The notes beneath the pieces were generated by a model that had not been told where the DNA came from, searched no databases, and saw only the letters and a list, made by a program, of their open reading frames with translations. Of a DNA stretch of 64,000 bases, positions 34,853-43,736 are shown in pieces. The stretch covers positions 992,001-1,056,000 of the forward strand of contig OY969111.1 in the NCBI GenBank assembly GCA_963697975.1, written 5' to 3'. This stretch comes from QHXM01 sp963697975. Lineage in GTDB: Bacteria; Acidobacteriota; Blastocatellia; Pyrinomonadales; Pyrinomonadaceae. Numbering within the stretch: the stretch's first letter is position 1; the number at the start of each line of letters is the position of its first letter. The position numbers and the translations under genes are program-made.

Positions 34853-35038
34853 ACTCGTTCGCAACTCTCTTGCTGCATTAGCGTCTGAGCATCACGACCC
34901 GACTGTTTTCCTGCGATTTTCTCTTGCCATCAAAGGCTAACTTGTATAAACTTCGTTGAAGGCAGCCCAGAAACTGCCGCCAACGCTTTAAATCTCTTCC
35001 CGAAAAATCTCTCCACGAGGAGTCCAAGACAGCTAAAT

Positions 35039-36688
35039 ATGCCTACAGACGAGTCAAGTGTGCGGATTGACGTGTCTCGCGCTGCCATCACTTCGAGCAT
35101 CAATCGTGCCCGCCATCCACAACTCCTTGTTCAGGCGCTGACCGGAGAAGCCGTTTCCCAACTACTCGCGTTTGATTATTGCAGCCTCGTGCTGCCGGAA
35201 TCCGACGGGCAAGGGATTCGCGTCTGGCGTGCGTCGAGCCATGAGGAGAGCGCGCTCGCAGACGACCGCTTTAGTCGAGCCGAAACGATGCTCGCGCAGA
35301 TGCTTGGCGAAGGCTCTGGCAGGGTGATTGAGGAAAGCGAGTTGCGACAGAGCAGTGTGAGCGAGTTGGGGCAGGAAGCGAAATCTGCGCTCGCTTTACC
35401 GCTCTCGATGGGTGGAAACTGTTTCGGGCTGCTCTGCTTTGCGAGCGTCGAGACGGACGCTTATACGAAAGGCGATACCGAAAGATTGATGTGGCTTGCG
35501 GACGTGGTGGCCGCTGCCGCGCAGGTGATTCTGCTGCGCGCTCGCCTTGAGGCGTCGAACGATAGCTTGCGTGAGATGGATCGTCTCAAGAGCGGGTTTG
35601 TCAATACCTTAGTGCGCGACATACGCCTGCCGCTGACGAGTGTGCTGGGTCTGCTGGAGCTTCTTGAAAGCAAGCTACAGGCGCGCGAGCCTTTTGATCT
35701 GGAAGACCGCCAACTCTTGAGCAATGCCATCGAGAACGGCGACCGGATGCGTCATCTCCTTGACGATCATCTGGAGATTGCGCGCCAGCATGAGCAGCCG
35801 CTGAAACTCACGCTGGAAGAATTGAGCGCGGAAGGATTGCTGGAAGAAGTAACCGAACCCTTAAGGGGCGAAGCGGCCCTGCGCGGCGTTGAATTGGACA
35901 TCAACGTGATGGCGCGCGATCTTTCGCTCTGCGTGGACGGGCGACAAACGCGACGCGCTCTTTGCCACCTGTTGACGACGGCGCTGGCTGCCACACCCGA
36001 CGGCGGCGCTGTCCAGATTGAAGCGCAAGCGATTATGGGCACGCGTATCGGTGATGAAGGAAAGCGTTTCATCATCATCAGCATTAGTGATTCGAGCCAG
36101 GGGATTCCGCCCGAAGAAGTTCCGTTCGTCTTCGACGCTTTCTGGCAGGCTTCCGACAATCGTAGCTCAGGCTTTAAGGGTATCGGGCTGGCAATCGCCA
36201 AGCGCATTGCTGCCGCGCATGGCGGCAACGTCGCGGTTCGCAGCCAGCGCGGGCGCGGCACCGTCTATTCTCTCGTTCTGCCTGCGAGCCAGCAGGTGTC
36301 CCCGTCAGAGATGCAGCGCATCCTGATTGTTGACGACGCGCCCGAACTCCTGCTGCTTCTGAAAAAACTGGTCGCGCGCATGGGCTACAAGGTTGAGACC
36401 GCCTCTAATGCATTTGAAGCTCTTGAGATTCTCAAGGCGAGGCCGATTGATTTGCTGCTCACCGATTGGTCGATGCCGGAGATGAACGGCGGCGAGTTGA
36501 TCGCGGCGATAAAAGAAATGGAACACCTGCGCGACATTCCGGTCATCGTCTTAACAGGCCACGACACCGATAATGAACGTCACGCCGCAGAAGCCGCTGG
36601 CTGCGACCGCTTCCTCGTCAAACCCATCATGCGTGATGAATTGCAACGCATCATCAGCAAGATGCTCCCCGCCCTGATGGTCAAGTAA
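35039..36688 (+). CDS. Degenerate histidine kinase with GAF and receiver domains
   Basis: 549 residues. GAF-like domain at about 25-170; a dimerisation-like helix pair at 185-250; an ATPase-like domain at 300-415; receiver domain at 428-549. The H-box, which normally reads SHELRTP, reads VRDIRLP, so the phospho-accepting His is Arg193. The N-box Asn is Thr314 (LLTTALAATP), and the first G-box reads DSSQGI rather than DxGxGI. The second G-box (GFKGIGLAIAKR) is intact. The receiver has VDDAPE, Asp476 in LLTDWSMP and Lys in FLVKPI. It is therefore a likely pseudokinase that signals by its receiver, or that binds ATP without kinase action. No other component of a two-component pair is adjacent. 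Confidence 0.9.
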   Translation: MPTDESSVRIDVSRAAITSSINRARHPQLLVQALTGEAVSQLLAFDYCSLVLPESDGQGIRVWRASSHEESALADDRFSRAETMLAQMLGEGSGRVIEESELRQSSVSELGQEAKSALALPLSMGGNCFGLLCFASVETDAYTKGDTERLMWLADVVAAAAQVILLRARLEASNDSLREMDRLKSGFVNTLVRDIRLPLTSVLGLLELLESKLQAREPFDLEDRQLLSNAIENGDRMRHLLDDHLEIARQHEQPLKLTLEELSAEGLLEEVTEPLRGEAALRGVELDINVMARDLSLCVDGRQTRRALCHLLTTALAATPDGGAVQIEAQAIMGTRIGDEGKRFIIISISDSSQGIPPEEVPFVFDAFWQASDNRSSGFKGIGLAIAKRIAAAHGGNVAVRSQRGRGTVYSLVLPASQQVSPSEMQRILIVDDAPELLLLLKKLVARMGYKVETASNAFEALEILKARPIDLLLTDWSMPEMNGGELIAAIKEMEHLRDIPVIVLTGHDTDNERHAAEAAGCDRFLVKPIMRDELQRIISKMLPALMVK

Positions 36689-36694
36689 ATTACT

Positions 36695-36768
36695 CGTAAA
36701 TCGTAAATCGTGAATCGTCAATAGAAACTGCTTTCCTCTATTGACGATTCACGATTTACGATTTACGG
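36695..36768. repeat. Heptad hairpin H5 (AATCGTA type)
   Basis: The arms are CGTAAATCGTAAATCGTGAA and TTCACGATTTACGATTTACG; the loop is TAGAAACTGCTTTCCTCTA. It lies between the convergent kinase-like gene and mdh. Its sister copy is at 8536-8625. Confidence 0.92.
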
Positions 36769-36771
36769 CTT

Positions 36772-37707
36772 TTATATTCCCAGCACGTCAATGAGTTCCT
36801 GAACAGCCGCCGCGCTCTTTTGCAGGGCGATGCGCTCTTCGGCCAGCAGGTTAATCTCGATGATCTGTTCGAGGCCGCGTGCGCCGAGTTTGCAGGGCAC
36901 GCCGACGTAGAGACCGTTGACGCCGTACTCGCCTTCGAGATAGGCGGCGCAGGGCAGAATCTTTTTCTTGTCCTTGAGAATGCTTTCAGTCATCTCGACG
37001 GCTGCCGCTGACGGTGCGTAGTAGGCCGAGCCTGTCTTCAAGAGAGCGACAATCTCCGCGCCGCCGTTGGCCGTTCGTTTCACAATCGCATCCAGTTGAT
37101 CTTTCGGCAGCAGTTCTGTGACGGGGATTCCGGCGCAGGTGGAATATCGCGGCAGAGGTACCATCGTGTCGCCATGCCCGCCGAGGACGAACGCCGTCAC
37201 GTTCTCAACCGATACGTCGAGAGCTTCGGCCAGGAAACAGCGCATGCGCGCCGAATCGAGCACGCCCGCCATGCCAAGCACCCGATGCTTGGGAAAGCCT
37301 GAGCGTTTGTAGGCCACCTGGCACATCGCGTCGAGCGGGTTTGAGACGATAATCAGAATCGAGTCTGGTGAATACTTCACCACCTCGTCAACGACGCTCG
37401 AAACGATACCAGCGTTGGTCTTCAGTAGATCGTCGCGGCTCATGCCGGGCTTGCGCGGCAGCCCTGAAGTGATGATGACGACATCGGAGTTCGCCGTCTG
37501 CGTGTAGTCGCTGGTCGCGCCGATGAGTCGCGCGTCAAAGCCTTCGATGGGGGCGGCTTGCGCCAAATCCAGAGCCTTGCCCTGTGGCATGCCCTCGACA
37601 ATATCAACCAGCACGACATCGCCGAGTTCCTTGCTCGCCAGCCAGTGCGCGGCGGTCGCGCCGACGTTGCCCCCGCCGACCACCGTAATCTTGTTTCGCT
37701 TGCCCAT
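36772..37707 (-). CDS. mdh: Malate dehydrogenase (LDH-like type)
   Basis: Converts malate to oxaloacetate with NAD in the TCA cycle; fits with the sdh genes in this window. 311 residues. The NAD motif is GGGNVGATAAHW, the substrate-binding Arg region SGLPRKPGMSRDDL, the catalytic His in LGGHGDTMVPL, and the C-terminal GVPCKLGARGLEQ. A 301-bp gap upstream contains repeat H24 but no gene. Confidence 0.96.
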   Translation of the reverse strand: MGKRNKITVVGGGNVGATAAHWLASKELGDVVLVDIVEGMPQGKALDLAQAAPIEGFDARLIGATSDYTQTANSDVVIITSGLPRKPGMSRDDLLKTNAGIVSSVVDEVVKYSPDSILIIVSNPLDAMCQVAYKRSGFPKHRVLGMAGVLDSARMRCFLAEALDVSVENVTAFVLGGHGDTMVPLPRYSTCAGIPVTELLPKDQLDAIVKRTANGGAEIVALLKTGSAYYAPSAAAVEMTESILKDKKKILPCAAYLEGEYGVNGLYVGVPCKLGARGLEQIIEINLLAEERIALQKSAAAVQELIDVLGI

Positions 37708-37913
37708 GTTGATGATTCCTTTCTGAGTTAGGCAGAAGTAGCCCGGTCTTTAAGTGCCAACTGAAAACTCGCTGCGTTTTGGGATGCAACGCGAAGAGCG
37801 CAAGCCTGCTCGCTGTCCGACGCGCGCAAACAGTTCAGCGTAAAATTGTGTTGCTGCTTGAAAGAGCGCGAGTGTACAAGCGCGCGAGCGCAGGTGTCAA
37901 GATAGGTAGCCTT

Positions 37914-38000
37914 CAATGCAATAGTCCTTGACCCTGAAGGGGTCGCACATGCAAGGTTGAGAGGCGACCCTTTCAGAGTCAAAGACTATCGCGTTGCTAT
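37914..38000. repeat. Palindromic repeat H24 (CCCTGAAGGGG type)
   Basis: The arms are GCAATAGTCCTTGACCCTGA and AGAGTCAAAGACTATCGCGT; the core is ACCCTGAAGGGGTCGC and GCGACCCTTTCAGAGTC. It shares its CCCTGAAGGGG core with 5653-5743. It lies in the gap between mdh and the Smr gene, which otherwise holds no gene. Confidence 0.78.
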
Positions 38001-38008
38001 AAGCTGAA

Positions 38009-38416
38009 ATGAGATTCCTTGAATGGTTAAAAAGGTGGAGAGATACGGGGTCGCGTGATGAGCGCGGCGCGGGGCAGGAGAATTTCGACGACACGGAAGA
38101 TGACGGCGAAATTGATCCTTTCAATCCCTTTCCCGAACCCATCCGGTTAGAGATTCTTGATGTCTTTGATCTTCACACCATCGCGCCGCGCGACGTGAAG
38201 CGCGTCGTTGTCGAATATCTGGCTGAGGCTCGCGCGGCGGGGTACAGAAGCGTGCGGATTATTCACGGCAAGGGCAAAGGCGTGCAGCGCGAGATTGTCC
38301 GCAGCGTGCTGGCGCAAACACCTTTCGTTGCAGACTGGACGGATGCCCCACCGGCAGCCGGAAGCTGGGGCGCAACGATTGTTCGTTTCTCGCCGGAAGT
38401 TAAAAACCTGGAATAG
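38009..38416 (+). CDS. Smr-domain protein
   Basis: 135 residues. The Smr nuclease/DNA-binding domain of MutS2 and related proteins is visible: DVFDLHTIAPRDVKRVV, RIIHGKGKGVQREIV (the HGKG motif), and GSWGATIVRF. The first 45 residues are acidic and Pro-rich and look flexible. The family nicks branched DNA or, in MutS2, cleaves RNA of stalled ribosomes. The stop codon TAG lies within the repeat that follows. Confidence 0.93.
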   Translation: MRFLEWLKRWRDTGSRDERGAGQENFDDTEDDGEIDPFNPFPEPIRLEILDVFDLHTIAPRDVKRVVVEYLAEARAAGYRSVRIIHGKGKGVQREIVRSVLAQTPFVADWTDAPPAAGSWGATIVRFSPEVKNLE

Positions 38417-38520
38417 ACCGAGATGAACAAGATGGAGAGGAAGGAAGAGAAGAAGCATCAAGCTTCTTTGACCAGTCTTGTCTTCTTAATCTTGCTAATC
38501 CTGTTAATCTCGGTCTATTC
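38411..38520. repeat. Inverted repeat H18 (9-mer type)
   Basis: The arms are GAATAGACCGAGATGAACAA and AATCTCGGTCTATTC; internal units are about 9 bp (AACAAGATG, AATCTTGCT, AATCCTGTT). The loop has GAGAAGAAGC and GCTTCTTTGA. It resembles 57161-57279 in unit length. An open frame here (about 38423-38689) is a by-product of the repeat. Confidence 0.8.
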
Positions 38521-38542
38521 CTTCTCTGTTTTGTTCGGCGCT

Positions 38543-39121
38543 CTAATGCGCCCTGGCAAGCAACCCGATTATCATCAGCAACAGCGGGATAGCTCCGAGG
38601 CACAGTCCAACGATGCTTTTGGCTTTACTGATCGCGGGATTCCGGTTCGACATCGAAACAGCGACTATTCCCAGTATGAGCGCCGTTAATCCCGAAATCA
38701 GCGAGAGGAAAATAAGAATCCCCCCGAATTGCACCATGCCGATATCCATAGACCTCGTCGCCGTAAGGGCTATCACAAAGCCCAGACACAAGGCCGCAAT
38801 CGTGCCGATGCCGGTGAATAGTGCCGCCGTTGCGAGGCCTTCGCCGCCGGTCGCCTGCGGGTAGGGCATCTGGTAGCCGTAAGGAGCGTATTGTCCGGGA
38901 GGGGCATACTGCCCCGGCTGTTGATAGCCCCAGTTCGGCGGCGGGGGTTGCCAATTCGGAGGCGGCATCTGCTGGGTTTGGTCGCTTGAAGTCTGCCACG
39001 CGTAGCCCGACGAGCCGGAGCCATATTCCGAAGCAGAACTCGCCAGAGGCGTGCCGTCGTTCGTGCAAAAATCCGGGCCGTCATTCGGGTAAACTTGCTG
39101 GCATGAAGGACACTGTTTCAT
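38543..39121 (-). CDS. Zinc-ribbon/proline-rich membrane protein A (array member 4)
   Basis: 192 residues. The N-terminal zinc ribbon is CPSCQQVYPNDGPDFCTNDG. A Pro/Tyr/Gln-rich stretch (about 45-90) is followed by three membrane helices (AALFTGIGTIAALCLGFVI, FGGILIFLSLISGLTALIL, SIVGLCLGAIPLLLMIIGLL). It resembles DUF4190-like proteins. Last of a tandem run of four genes with the same plan; function unknown. Conserved CxxC sites suggest a zinc-stabilised cytoplasmic module. Confidence 0.78.
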   Translation of the reverse strand: MKQCPSCQQVYPNDGPDFCTNDGTPLASSASEYGSGSSGYAWQTSSDQTQQMPPPNWQPPPPNWGYQQPGQYAPPGQYAPYGYQMPYPQATGGEGLATAALFTGIGTIAALCLGFVIALTATRSMDIGMVQFGGILIFLSLISGLTALILGIVAVSMSNRNPAISKAKSIVGLCLGAIPLLLMIIGLLARAH

Positions 39122-39172
39122 CGTGTCTCTCTCCTCATGAAGTTCTTGTTCTGAAAATGAATTACTTTGCGG

Positions 39173-39751
39173 CTATCTAAATCTACGGTATCCGCTGTAA
39201 TTCGCCATGCCGATCATCCAGAAGATGATCGGGATAGCTCCCAGAACTATTGCGACAATCCCGTGGACTTTACTCATCGCGGGGTTCTTGCCCGCCATGA
39301 CGAGCGTAACGATGCCGAGGACAACCGCCGCCAATCCTGCCACCAGCGCGAGGAGGATAAGGATTCCCGCGAATTGAATCAGGCTGATGTTAAAGCTGTT
39401 GACTCCTACTAAGACCAGAATAAAGCCGACAACGAAAGCACTGACGGCTCCGATGCCTGTAAACAAGGCCGCTTTTGAGAGACCTCCCGCCCCTCCGGCT
39501 CCCGGCGCATACGGGCCACCGTAAGGCGGCGGATAAGGGGGATATTGACCGGGCTGTTGATAGTAGCCTCCCGGCGGCGGCGGTGGCCCCCACTGCGGCG
39601 GTGCGCCGCCCGGTGTCCCGTAAGGTGGTGGCTGATTGCCCGCGTAATACTGTTGCTGTGACGCATCAACGGTGATCGGCGTTCCATCATAGGGGCACAG
39701 GTCGGGGGCGTTATCGGGGAAAGTTTGCTGACAAGTGGGGCAACGTTTCAT
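39173..39751 (-). CDS. Zinc-ribbon/proline-rich membrane protein B (array member 3)
   Basis: 192 residues, closest to the 38543-39121 gene. Zinc ribbon CPTCQQTFPDNAPDLCPYDG, then a Pro/Gly/Tyr linker with repeated GQYPPYPPPYG-like units, then three membrane helices (ALFTGIGAVSAFVVGFILV, FAGILILLALVAGLAAVVL, GIVAIVLGAIPIIFWMIGM). The array implies gene duplication, with the linker diverging fastest. Its function is unknown. Confidence 0.78.
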   Translation of the reverse strand: MKRCPTCQQTFPDNAPDLCPYDGTPITVDASQQQYYAGNQPPPYGTPGGAPPQWGPPPPPGGYYQQPGQYPPYPPPYGGPYAPGAGGAGGLSKAALFTGIGAVSAFVVGFILVLVGVNSFNISLIQFAGILILLALVAGLAAVVLGIVTLVMAGKNPAMSKVHGIVAIVLGAIPIIFWMIGMANYSGYRRFR

Positions 39752-39811
39752 TGGTTTCTCCTAAGAAAATTTTTGCATCACATCTCGCTTTTCAGGTTGT
39801 TGGTCGCGACG

Positions 39812-40513
39812 CTAGTAGGTGAAGTAATAAACGAGCGCAGCAGTGCCCAGCGCTAATCCGGCAATCGCCAGTGGAACGCCCGCGAAGCGCGAAGGCTTTT
39901 GCAAGGAGAGGATCAGAGAAACAACGCCAAGCCCGACGCCCAGGATGGCGAGAACCAGCAGCGAAGTGAAAACGAAATCACGACTGCGTGCGACCAGTAT
40001 TGCCATGATCGTAGTGGCGCAAGCTCCCGTCACCAGCCCAGCAATGGCTAATGCCCTGCTTCTGCCCCCCTGCGGCGGTGCTGGCATGTAGGGCGCAGCA
40101 TATGGCGAGTTTGCGGCGGGCTGTTGATACGGAGGGCCTCCCCAATTTGGAGCTGGCGGCTGCGGCGACCATGCCGCTTGAGGAGGTTGAGCGCCGGGCG
40201 CTTGCCACTGTTGCGGGGGCAGATCGCCCGACGGCGACGGCGGCCACTGTGCAGCGGGCTTCATCTCCGGCGGCGCATTCGGGGCCTGATACTGCTGCGG
40301 TGGCGGTGGTGGTTGCGGCGGTGCTGTTGGCGCTGGCGGCGGCGGTGATGGCGACTCGGTAAGAGGCGCACCGCCGCGCAGCCCGGAAGCCATCACAGTC
40401 TTATCCGGGTCAAAGGAAGCAGCCTCTTCATCCACCAGACGCATGCCGTCGTTCGAGCAATAATCCGGCGCGTCGTCAGGATAAGTTTGCTGGCAAGAGG
40501 GGCAGCGTTTCAT
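39812..40513 (-). CDS. Zinc-ribbon/proline-rich membrane protein C (array member 2)
   Basis: About 233 residues from the ATG at 40513, which begins the zinc ribbon (MKRCPSCQQTYPDDAPDYC); an upstream in-frame ATG would add 27 unlike residues. The ribbon is followed by an EEAASFDPDKTVMASG segment shared with member D, a long Pro/Gln-rich linker (about 45-150), and helices ALAIAGLVTGACATTIMAIL, LLVLAILGVGLGVVSLIL and PLAIAGLALGTAALVYYF. Confidence 0.78.
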   Translation of the reverse strand: MKRCPSCQQTYPDDAPDYCSNDGMRLVDEEAASFDPDKTVMASGLRGGAPLTESPSPPPPAPTAPPQPPPPPQQYQAPNAPPEMKPAAQWPPSPSGDLPPQQWQAPGAQPPQAAWSPQPPAPNWGGPPYQQPAANSPYAAPYMPAPPQGGRSRALAIAGLVTGACATTIMAILVARSRDFVFTSLLVLAILGVGLGVVSLILSLQKPSRFAGVPLAIAGLALGTAALVYYFTY

Positions 40514-40594
40514 TCGTCTCTCACTTTCTTTACTGAGCCATACTGTCCGCTGGTTGATGACCGAATTGCCTGCGGCTATGGGAAGAATCTTCAA

Positions 40595-41221
40595 CTAAAA
40601 GAGGACGCCATATTCAGCTTCCAGATAGATGTAGAACGCGATGCTGGCAGCACTCAAGACCATTCCGATGATGGCCAGCGATTTGCTGCGTTGGCGAGAA
40701 GAGATGAGCGCGATGACTCCCACCACCAGAGCAATAGCGCCCGTGACGACGGCAGCGATAATCGTCGCATAGCCCGAATCTCTGGTAAAGATTCTCATCC
40801 AGTTTTGATAGTCTGCAAACAGAAGAAATCCCAGCAAACCGCTGATGCAGCCGAGAATCAGAGCCGTCAAACTCAGCTTGTTGCCCTTCCCGACGGGCGG
40901 CGCATACGGCGCACCGTAAGGCTGACCCGGCTGCTGGTAATATTGCCCACCGCCCCAGTTTTGGGCCTGTTGCTGCTGCTGATGCGGCGGCGGAGGCGGC
41001 GGCGGAGGCGGCCACGCGGCTTGCGGCGGTGGCGGCGGCTGATTGGCTAAGGGCGGCGCAGGATTGGAATATGGCTGCGGCGGCGGAGGCGCTGACGCGA
41101 GAATGGTTTTCTGCGGGTCGAAGGTCGGGGCTTCTTCGGTGACGAGTTGTGTTCCGTCATTGACGCAAAAGCCCGGCGAGTCATCAGGGTAAGTCCGCTG
41201 GCAATTAGGACAACGTTTCAT
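40595..41221 (-). CDS. Zinc-ribbon/proline-rich membrane protein D (array member 1)
   Basis: About 208 residues from the ATG at 41221. Zinc ribbon CPNCQRTYPDDSPGFCVNDG, the shared segment EEAPTFDPQKTILAS, a very Pro-rich linker (about 45-110), then helices LTALILGCISGLLGFLLF, AAVVTGAIALVVGVIALI and LAIIGMVLSAASIAFYIYL. First gene in the array in the direction of transcription, and so nearest the promoter. The four ribbons all keep CxxC and FCxNDG, so metal binding is probably retained. Confidence 0.78.
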   Translation of the reverse strand: MKRCPNCQRTYPDDSPGFCVNDGTQLVTEEAPTFDPQKTILASAPPPPQPYSNPAPPLANQPPPPPQAAWPPPPPPPPPHQQQQQAQNWGGGQYYQQPGQPYGAPYAPPVGKGNKLSLTALILGCISGLLGFLLFADYQNWMRIFTRDSGYATIIAAVVTGAIALVVGVIALISSRQRSKSLAIIGMVLSAASIAFYIYLEAEYGVLF

Positions 41222-41651
41222 CTGTCTCTCCTTTGAACGAACTGCGGCCCGGTTCAAATTCAACTGCGCTTCTCTTGTCCGAAACCGCATCCTCTTCTAT
41301 GCCAAATCGGGCGGCGAGTCAATATACATTCTGCAACGAGCGGAAGATTCCCTCAGTTGCGGCAAAAGAAACTCGCTCTTTGAAACGGCGCAAACCATCG
41401 GGGAGACCTCCGTCTGTAAAGAGTGCCTTCCATCGCCAGCCTGATTCTGCGATACTCGCTGGCTGAAAAACCGAGTGGCGCGTCAAATCAAGGGCGCAAG
41501 TGGCCTTCAGAAAGGTGAGCGTATGATCGAGAATCGAAGCGCCTGGAATTTTCCGTCTCCTGATTCTCCCTTCAGCGCGGCAACCCTTCATCCATACCAT
41601 TACTTCAAATCGGCATGTTTGAACCGAGAGATTGGTTAACTGGAGTTTAAG
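41222..41651. other. Intergenic region, divergent promoters expected
   Basis: 430 bp between the zinc-ribbon array (minus strand) and the TPR gene (plus strand). Open frames on both strands exist but have no ribosome binding site or family resemblance that I can defend. It should contain two divergent promoters, not located with confidence. Confidence 0.4.
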
Positions 41652-43388
41652 ATGTATTTCACACCCCTACGTGGTCGCGCACAGAGCGCAAAGCCTGCGC
41701 TGCGCTCAATCGTGCTGCTCGTCATCGCTTCGCTCAATAGCGGGACACTTCTGCTGGCGCAAGACATCTCCGGCGGCGCCAATCTGGCGACGGACATCTC
41801 CGGCGGCGCTGTCGGCGTGCTGACGATTCCACGCGCCAATCGTCAACACAACAAACGCCCGACCAAGCCCACGCCCACGCCCACGCCGGGTCCGGTTCAA
41901 TATCAGGCGAGCAATCGCCCGGTCAAAGGCTCTACGCGCGGCGGTGGCGGACGCAAGCAGACGACTCCTCGTCCCAGACCGGCGCAACCCGCAGCCACCG
42001 CCGAGACCTTCAACGATCAGGGCGACGATCTTTTTGACAAAGGTCAGTTTGAGAAAGCCGCTGATGCTTACAGGCAGGCCATTCGCCTGAAGCCGGGCTT
42101 TGCAGAGGCGCACTACAATCTGGGCGACGCCTACTTTAATCAGAAAAAATTCACAGAAGCCGCTGATGCTTACAAGCAAGCGGTTCGCTACAAGCCCAAC
42201 TGGGGCGAAGCTTATAACGGCCTTGGCGATTCGCTCTTCAATCTGAAGCGTGACGAGGAAGCGCTGGCCGCTTATCGAGAGACGGTTCGGCTCAAGCCCG
42301 ACGTGGCTTCCGCGCATTACAATATGGGCGACATCTATTTCAGGGCGGGCCGGTATCAGGAAGCAGCCGCTTCGCTCACACAGGCCACTCGCTACGACAC
42401 GAAAGATTGGGAAGCCTTCAACTATCTGGGCCAGGCTCAGGATCGCCTCGAACAATACGACGCTGCCGTTGCCGCTTACAGGCAAACCGCAACCTTGAAT
42501 CCGAACTACGCCGAGGCGCACTACAGCGAAGGCGCGGCGCTTTATAACGCCGGTCGTTACGAAGAATCAATCGCTGCTTACAGGCAGGCCGTCAAGATGA
42601 AGCCCGGCTATCAGGACGTTTACAACAACATCGGCGACGCCTATCGCCGCCTGAATAGATTTTCCGAAGCCGCAGACGCCTACAAGCAGGCCATTCTGCT
42701 CAAGCAGGCGGACGCGGACACCTACAGCAATCTGGGCTTTGTCAGCAACAAGCTGACGCGCTACAGCGACGCTATAGACGCTTACAAAAAAGCGCTCGCC
42801 CTCAAGCCGGACATGGACGACGCTTATGACAATCTGGGTTTCGCGCTCGGCAAATCGCGTCGCTGGACGGAAGCGATAGACGCGTTCAGGCAGGCGATTC
42901 GTTACCAGCCCAACGACGCCGGGGCTTACACCAATCTCGGCTGGGCTTATAACAATACGGGCAATTTCAACGAAGCCACCGCCGCGCTCAAACGAGCAGT
43001 GAGCATCCAATCGGATTATCCGGCGGCGCAATTCAATCTCGGCATCGCCTACAGCAAGCTCGGCAAATTCCCGGAAAGTGTCGAGGCATTCAGGCAGGCG
43101 ACCATTATCAGGTCGGATTGGGCTGAAGCGCACAACAATCTCGGCTATGCTTACGGCAGTCTGCAACGCTGGAAGGAAGCCATCGCGGCTCACAAACAGG
43201 CCATCAACCTGAAAAGCGATTACGCCGGAGCTTATTTCAATCTCGGCTACGCCTATTTCCAGAGCGGGGACAAAAAGGCTGCGATGGATCAATACAAGGT
43301 TCTTCAGACGATGAACCCCGAACTGGCGAAAAGGCTCTACATCTTAATCAACAAGAAAAATCCTCCGATGGTGGCTTTACTTTTTTGA
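41652..43388 (+). CDS. Exported TPR-repeat protein
   Basis: 578 residues. The N-terminal SIVLLVIASLNSGTLLLA is a signal sequence or membrane anchor, followed by a repeated DISGGA peptide (at about 38 and 47), then a basic Pro/Thr linker (PTPTPTPGPV). From about residue 118 to 565 lie about 12 TPR repeats of 34 residues, each with the pattern A-Y-(R/K)-Q-A-(I/V) and NLG(D/Y)A, a scaffold for protein complexes. Partners are not evident. The repeats are nearly identical in DNA, which makes internal recombination likely. A hairpin (43395-43424) follows the stop. Confidence 0.9.
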   Translation: MYFTPLRGRAQSAKPALRSIVLLVIASLNSGTLLLAQDISGGANLATDISGGAVGVLTIPRANRQHNKRPTKPTPTPTPGPVQYQASNRPVKGSTRGGGGRKQTTPRPRPAQPAATAETFNDQGDDLFDKGQFEKAADAYRQAIRLKPGFAEAHYNLGDAYFNQKKFTEAADAYKQAVRYKPNWGEAYNGLGDSLFNLKRDEEALAAYRETVRLKPDVASAHYNMGDIYFRAGRYQEAAASLTQATRYDTKDWEAFNYLGQAQDRLEQYDAAVAAYRQTATLNPNYAEAHYSEGAALYNAGRYEESIAAYRQAVKMKPGYQDVYNNIGDAYRRLNRFSEAADAYKQAILLKQADADTYSNLGFVSNKLTRYSDAIDAYKKALALKPDMDDAYDNLGFALGKSRRWTEAIDAFRQAIRYQPNDAGAYTNLGWAYNNTGNFNEATAALKRAVSIQSDYPAAQFNLGIAYSKLGKFPESVEAFRQATIIRSDWAEAHNNLGYAYGSLQRWKEAIAAHKQAINLKSDYAGAYFNLGYAYFQSGDKKAAMDQYKVLQTMNPELAKRLYILINKKNPPMVALLF

Positions 43389-43394
43389 AAGCAA

Positions 43395-43424
43395 GGCCGC
43401 CATACGGTGAGAGTCATGGCGGCC
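43395..43424 (+). terminator. Hairpin after the TPR gene
   Basis: A perfect 9-bp stem GGCCGCCAT/ATGGCGGCC with a 12-base loop begins six bases after the TPR stop. It has no U tract, so its termination efficiency is uncertain. Confidence 0.5.
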
Positions 43425-43625
43425 TGCTGGCGCACAAACCCGCTCCCCGCCCGTGTTGAGCGTAGCGTGCGACCTCAGAGGAACATGCACCCATCATGTT
43501 TCCCCTGATGCGAGTTGTTAAAGAAGTGAGAACATAGGGTGAAGAAAAGCGTGTTAAGATGCACGCGGTCTATCTTTGAAAACTAAGCAACGGCTTATGC
43601 GTCGCTCACACCTCAAATTGAAGTA

Positions 43626-43736
43626 ATGAGCATCGCCGTGCGAGATGAAAGGCTCATTCTCACGGCAGATGATTTGGGCGAGCGCATTGTAGCCACATTT
43701 CTGGCTAAGGGCAAGCTATCGGGAGATAACTTCTGA
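43626..43736 (+). CDS. Very short leader-like reading frame
   Basis: 36 codons starting MSIAVRDERLILTADDLG and ending KGKLSGDNF. Its TGA overlaps the ATG of the HTH regulator (TGATG), suggesting translational coupling. The peptide is charged and shows no family signature. It could be a leader peptide or small regulatory protein; it could also be chance. Confidence 0.4.
   Translation: MSIAVRDERLILTADDLGERIVATFLAKGKLSGDNF

Noticed and set aside
38423..38689. Plus-strand 88-codon frame with a hydrophobic stretch
   Set aside because: It arises from the inverted repeat H18 and is antisense to a zinc-ribbon gene.
41319..41600. 93-codon minus-strand frame in an intergenic gap
   Set aside because: No ribosome binding site, no recognised family, and unusual composition; left as unassigned intergenic DNA.
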